Below, piece by piece: positions 62,760 to 64,000 of a stretch of DNA of 64,000 bases. The position numbers and the translations under genes are program-made. The DNA lies in contig NZ_CP012661.1 of NCBI RefSeq assembly GCF_001620265.1, positions 3,162,001 through 3,226,000 on the forward strand. The letters run 5' to 3'. Within the stretch, counting starts at the first letter, position 1. Each line of letters begins with the position of its first letter. The notes beneath the pieces were generated by a model, which ran no database searches, was not told where the DNA came from, and saw nothing but the letters and a program-made list of their open reading frames with translations. Source of the DNA: Frigidibacter mobilis. GTDB taxonomy: Bacteria > Pseudomonadota > Alphaproteobacteria > Rhodobacterales > Rhodobacteraceae.

Positions 62760-64000
62760 GAGGAAAGCGCCTCCAGCGCCGGTCTGCGGGTGGCCCAGGG
62801 CCGGGCGGCCTCGAGCTGGCCGGCGAGAGAGAACAGCCGTTCATCCGCGCCGAAGGCTGCACCGAACTGCACGCCGACGGGCAGGCCCGCGGCCGTCCAG
62901 TGCAGCGGTACGCTCATCGCCGGGCAGCCCGAGGCGTTGAAGACGGCGGTCAGTGGCGCATGGGCCCAGAAACGGTGGAAGAACTCCTCGGGCCCCTTGC
63001 CGGCGCCCGCAAGCTCGCCCAGCCGGGGGGCGACCTCCGCTGCGACGGGCGAGAGGTAGATGTCATACTGCCCGAAGAACGCCCCCATCGCCCGCGAGGT
63101 CGCATGAAGCGTCTGGAGGGCGCCAAGGTAATCCTCGCCCGAAATGCCTTCTGCACGGCGCACCCATTCGGCATTCACGGGTTCCAGCAATGACATCGGA
63201 TCGGCAAGCCCCTTGGCCCGGGCAAAGCCCTTCACCCCGCGCGCCACGTTGACGGCGGCGATCACGAACCACGCCTCGCGCAGGGCGCTGTTGTCATAGG
63301 CGGGGGCCGCAAGTTCTATCTCATGGCCGAGGTCGATCAGCAGCCGGGCCGCGGCGGTGGTGGCGGCAACCACTTCGGACGCCAGCGGAAAACCGTCTGG
63401 TCCCTCCAGCTGCATCCCGATGCGCAGCTTGCCGGGCGGGGCCGAGACCGCAGAGAGGAAGCTGCCAGAGGGTGCAGGGCAGGCCCAGGGGTCGCCCCGG
63501 TCCGGGCCGTGGGTCACGTCGAGCAGCGCCGCACTGTCACGGACCGAGCACGAGATGCCGTGCAGCGTGGCCATCCCGGCCATGCCTTCGGCTACGGCGG
63601 GCCCAGCCGGGTTGCGCAGGCGCGAGGGTTTGAAGCCGAAGGTACCGGTATGGGAACACGGAACGCGGATCGAGCCGGCGCCGTCCGAGGCCTGTGTCAG
63701 CGGCACCGCCCGCGACGCGACCAATGCCGCCGCGCCGCCGGACGATCCGCCGGGGGTGCGATCCAGATCCCAGGGGTTGCGGGCCGCGCCGAAATGCGCG
63801 CCTTCGGTGGTGAAGGACAGGGCAAGCTCGGGCGTATTGGTGCGGCCCATGAACACGAACCCCGCCCCACGCAGCCGGGTGCCGACCGTGCTGTCTGTCA
63901 GAGCGCGCACCCCCTCATGCAGCCGGGTGCCCGAGGTGATGGGCTCGCCGGCGATGGTGACGCCGGTATCCTTCAGCCACAGCGGCACGCCGGCAAAGGC
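62756..64000 (-). CDS. Amidase-signature hydrolase, NylA-like (5' end outside window)
   Basis: This amidase-signature enzyme is cut by the window edge; 414 residues are visible and the frame stays open to base 64000. The catalytic Lys is in AGVPLWLKDTG, and the Ser-cisSer region is RTPGGSSGGAAALVASRAVP with ASDGAGSIRVPCSHTG. The block TGTFGFKPSRLRNPAGP resembles the 6-aminohexanoate cyclic-dimer hydrolase (NylA) subgroup, which acts on nylon oligomers and related amides; I hold the substrate as unknown. Its stop overlaps the next amidase start. It is the first visible gene of a leftward amidase-amidase-AbrB operon. Confidence 0.88.
   Translation of the reverse strand, partial: AFAGVPLWLKDTGVTIAGEPITSGTRLHEGVRALTDSTVGTRLRGAGFVFMGRTNTPELALSFTTEGAHFGAARNPWDLDRTPGGSSGGAAALVASRAVPLTQASDGAGSIRVPCSHTGTFGFKPSRLRNPAGPAVAEGMAGMATLHGISCSVRDSAALLDVTHGPDRGDPWACPAPSGSFLSAVSAPPGKLRIGMQLEGPDGFPLASEVVAATTAAARLLIDLGHEIELAAPAYDNSALREAWFVIAAVNVARGVKGFARAKGLADPMSLLEPVNAEWVRRAEGISGEDYLGALQTLHATSRAMGAFFGQYDIYLSPVAAEVAPRLGELAGAGKGPEEFFHRFWAHAPLTAVFNASGCPAMSVPLHWTAAGLPVGVQFGAAFGADERLFSLAGQLEAARPWATRRPALEALSS

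Overview
This window is a GC-rich (roughly 65-70%) bacterial chromosome segment with tightly packed, often overlapping genes. The soxS-soxR-soxT / soxV-W-X-Y-Z-A arrangement, the TRAP-TAXI and dipeptide-type ABC operons and the codon use all point to an alphaproteobacterium of the Rhodobacteraceae/Paracoccaceae (Paracoccus- or Rhodobacter-like). No rRNA, tRNA, insertion sequence, phage gene or CRISPR array was seen.

Layout. (1) 1-6260: thiosulfate-oxidation (Sox) locus. soxV-W-X-Y-Z-A run leftwards (soxA is cut by the window edge) and soxS-soxR-soxT run rightwards, followed by a small sulfite-oxidase-fold molybdoenzyme. (2) 6331-13215: DctB/DctD-type two-component system, TAXI-type TRAP binding protein, fused TRAP permease and a DUF1850 protein. 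(3) 13630-17859: secreted PQQ-type sugar dehydrogenase, glycerate kinase and PhoA-type alkaline phosphatase. (4) 17959-20871: a four-gene, probably metal-related export module (CxxC protein, ABC ATPase, FtsX/MacB-like permease, His-rich PCuAC-like protein). (5) 20884-26169 (minus): YtfQ-YtfR-YtfT-YjfF-type sugar ABC transporter with a GntR regulator. (6) 26385-29296 (minus): GhrA-like reductase, FAD amine oxidase and XRE-cupin regulator, divergent from a dipeptide-type ABC operon (29564-34898). (7) 35047-49833: cupin, M20 deacylase, GNAT, hydantoinase A/B pair, two aldehyde dehydrogenases, a tartrate/malate-type dehydrogenase, FAD oxidase plus HAD hydrolase, tandem GNAT and a class-III omega-aminotransferase. 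(8) 50079-64000: HAD, second dipeptide-type ABC operon, Lrp/AsnC regulator, a tandem pair of FAD oxidases, a second tandem GNAT, an AbrB-family membrane protein and two amidases (the last cut by the window edge).

How it fits together. The left third handles reduced sulfur and organic-acid or phosphate acquisition. The right two thirds look like a catabolic region for amides, lactams and amines: uptake by peptide-type ABC transporters, ring or amide opening (HyuAB, amidases, M20 deacylase), amine removal (FAD oxidases, omega-aminotransferase), then semialdehyde oxidation (GabD-like and a second aldehyde dehydrogenase). The exact substrate cannot be read from sequence alone.

Quality caution. 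Seven genes carry frameshifts. Nearly all are explained by single-base losses, most of them in short G or C runs, which looks more like sequencing undercalls than gene decay. Functional calls for those genes assume the restored frame.
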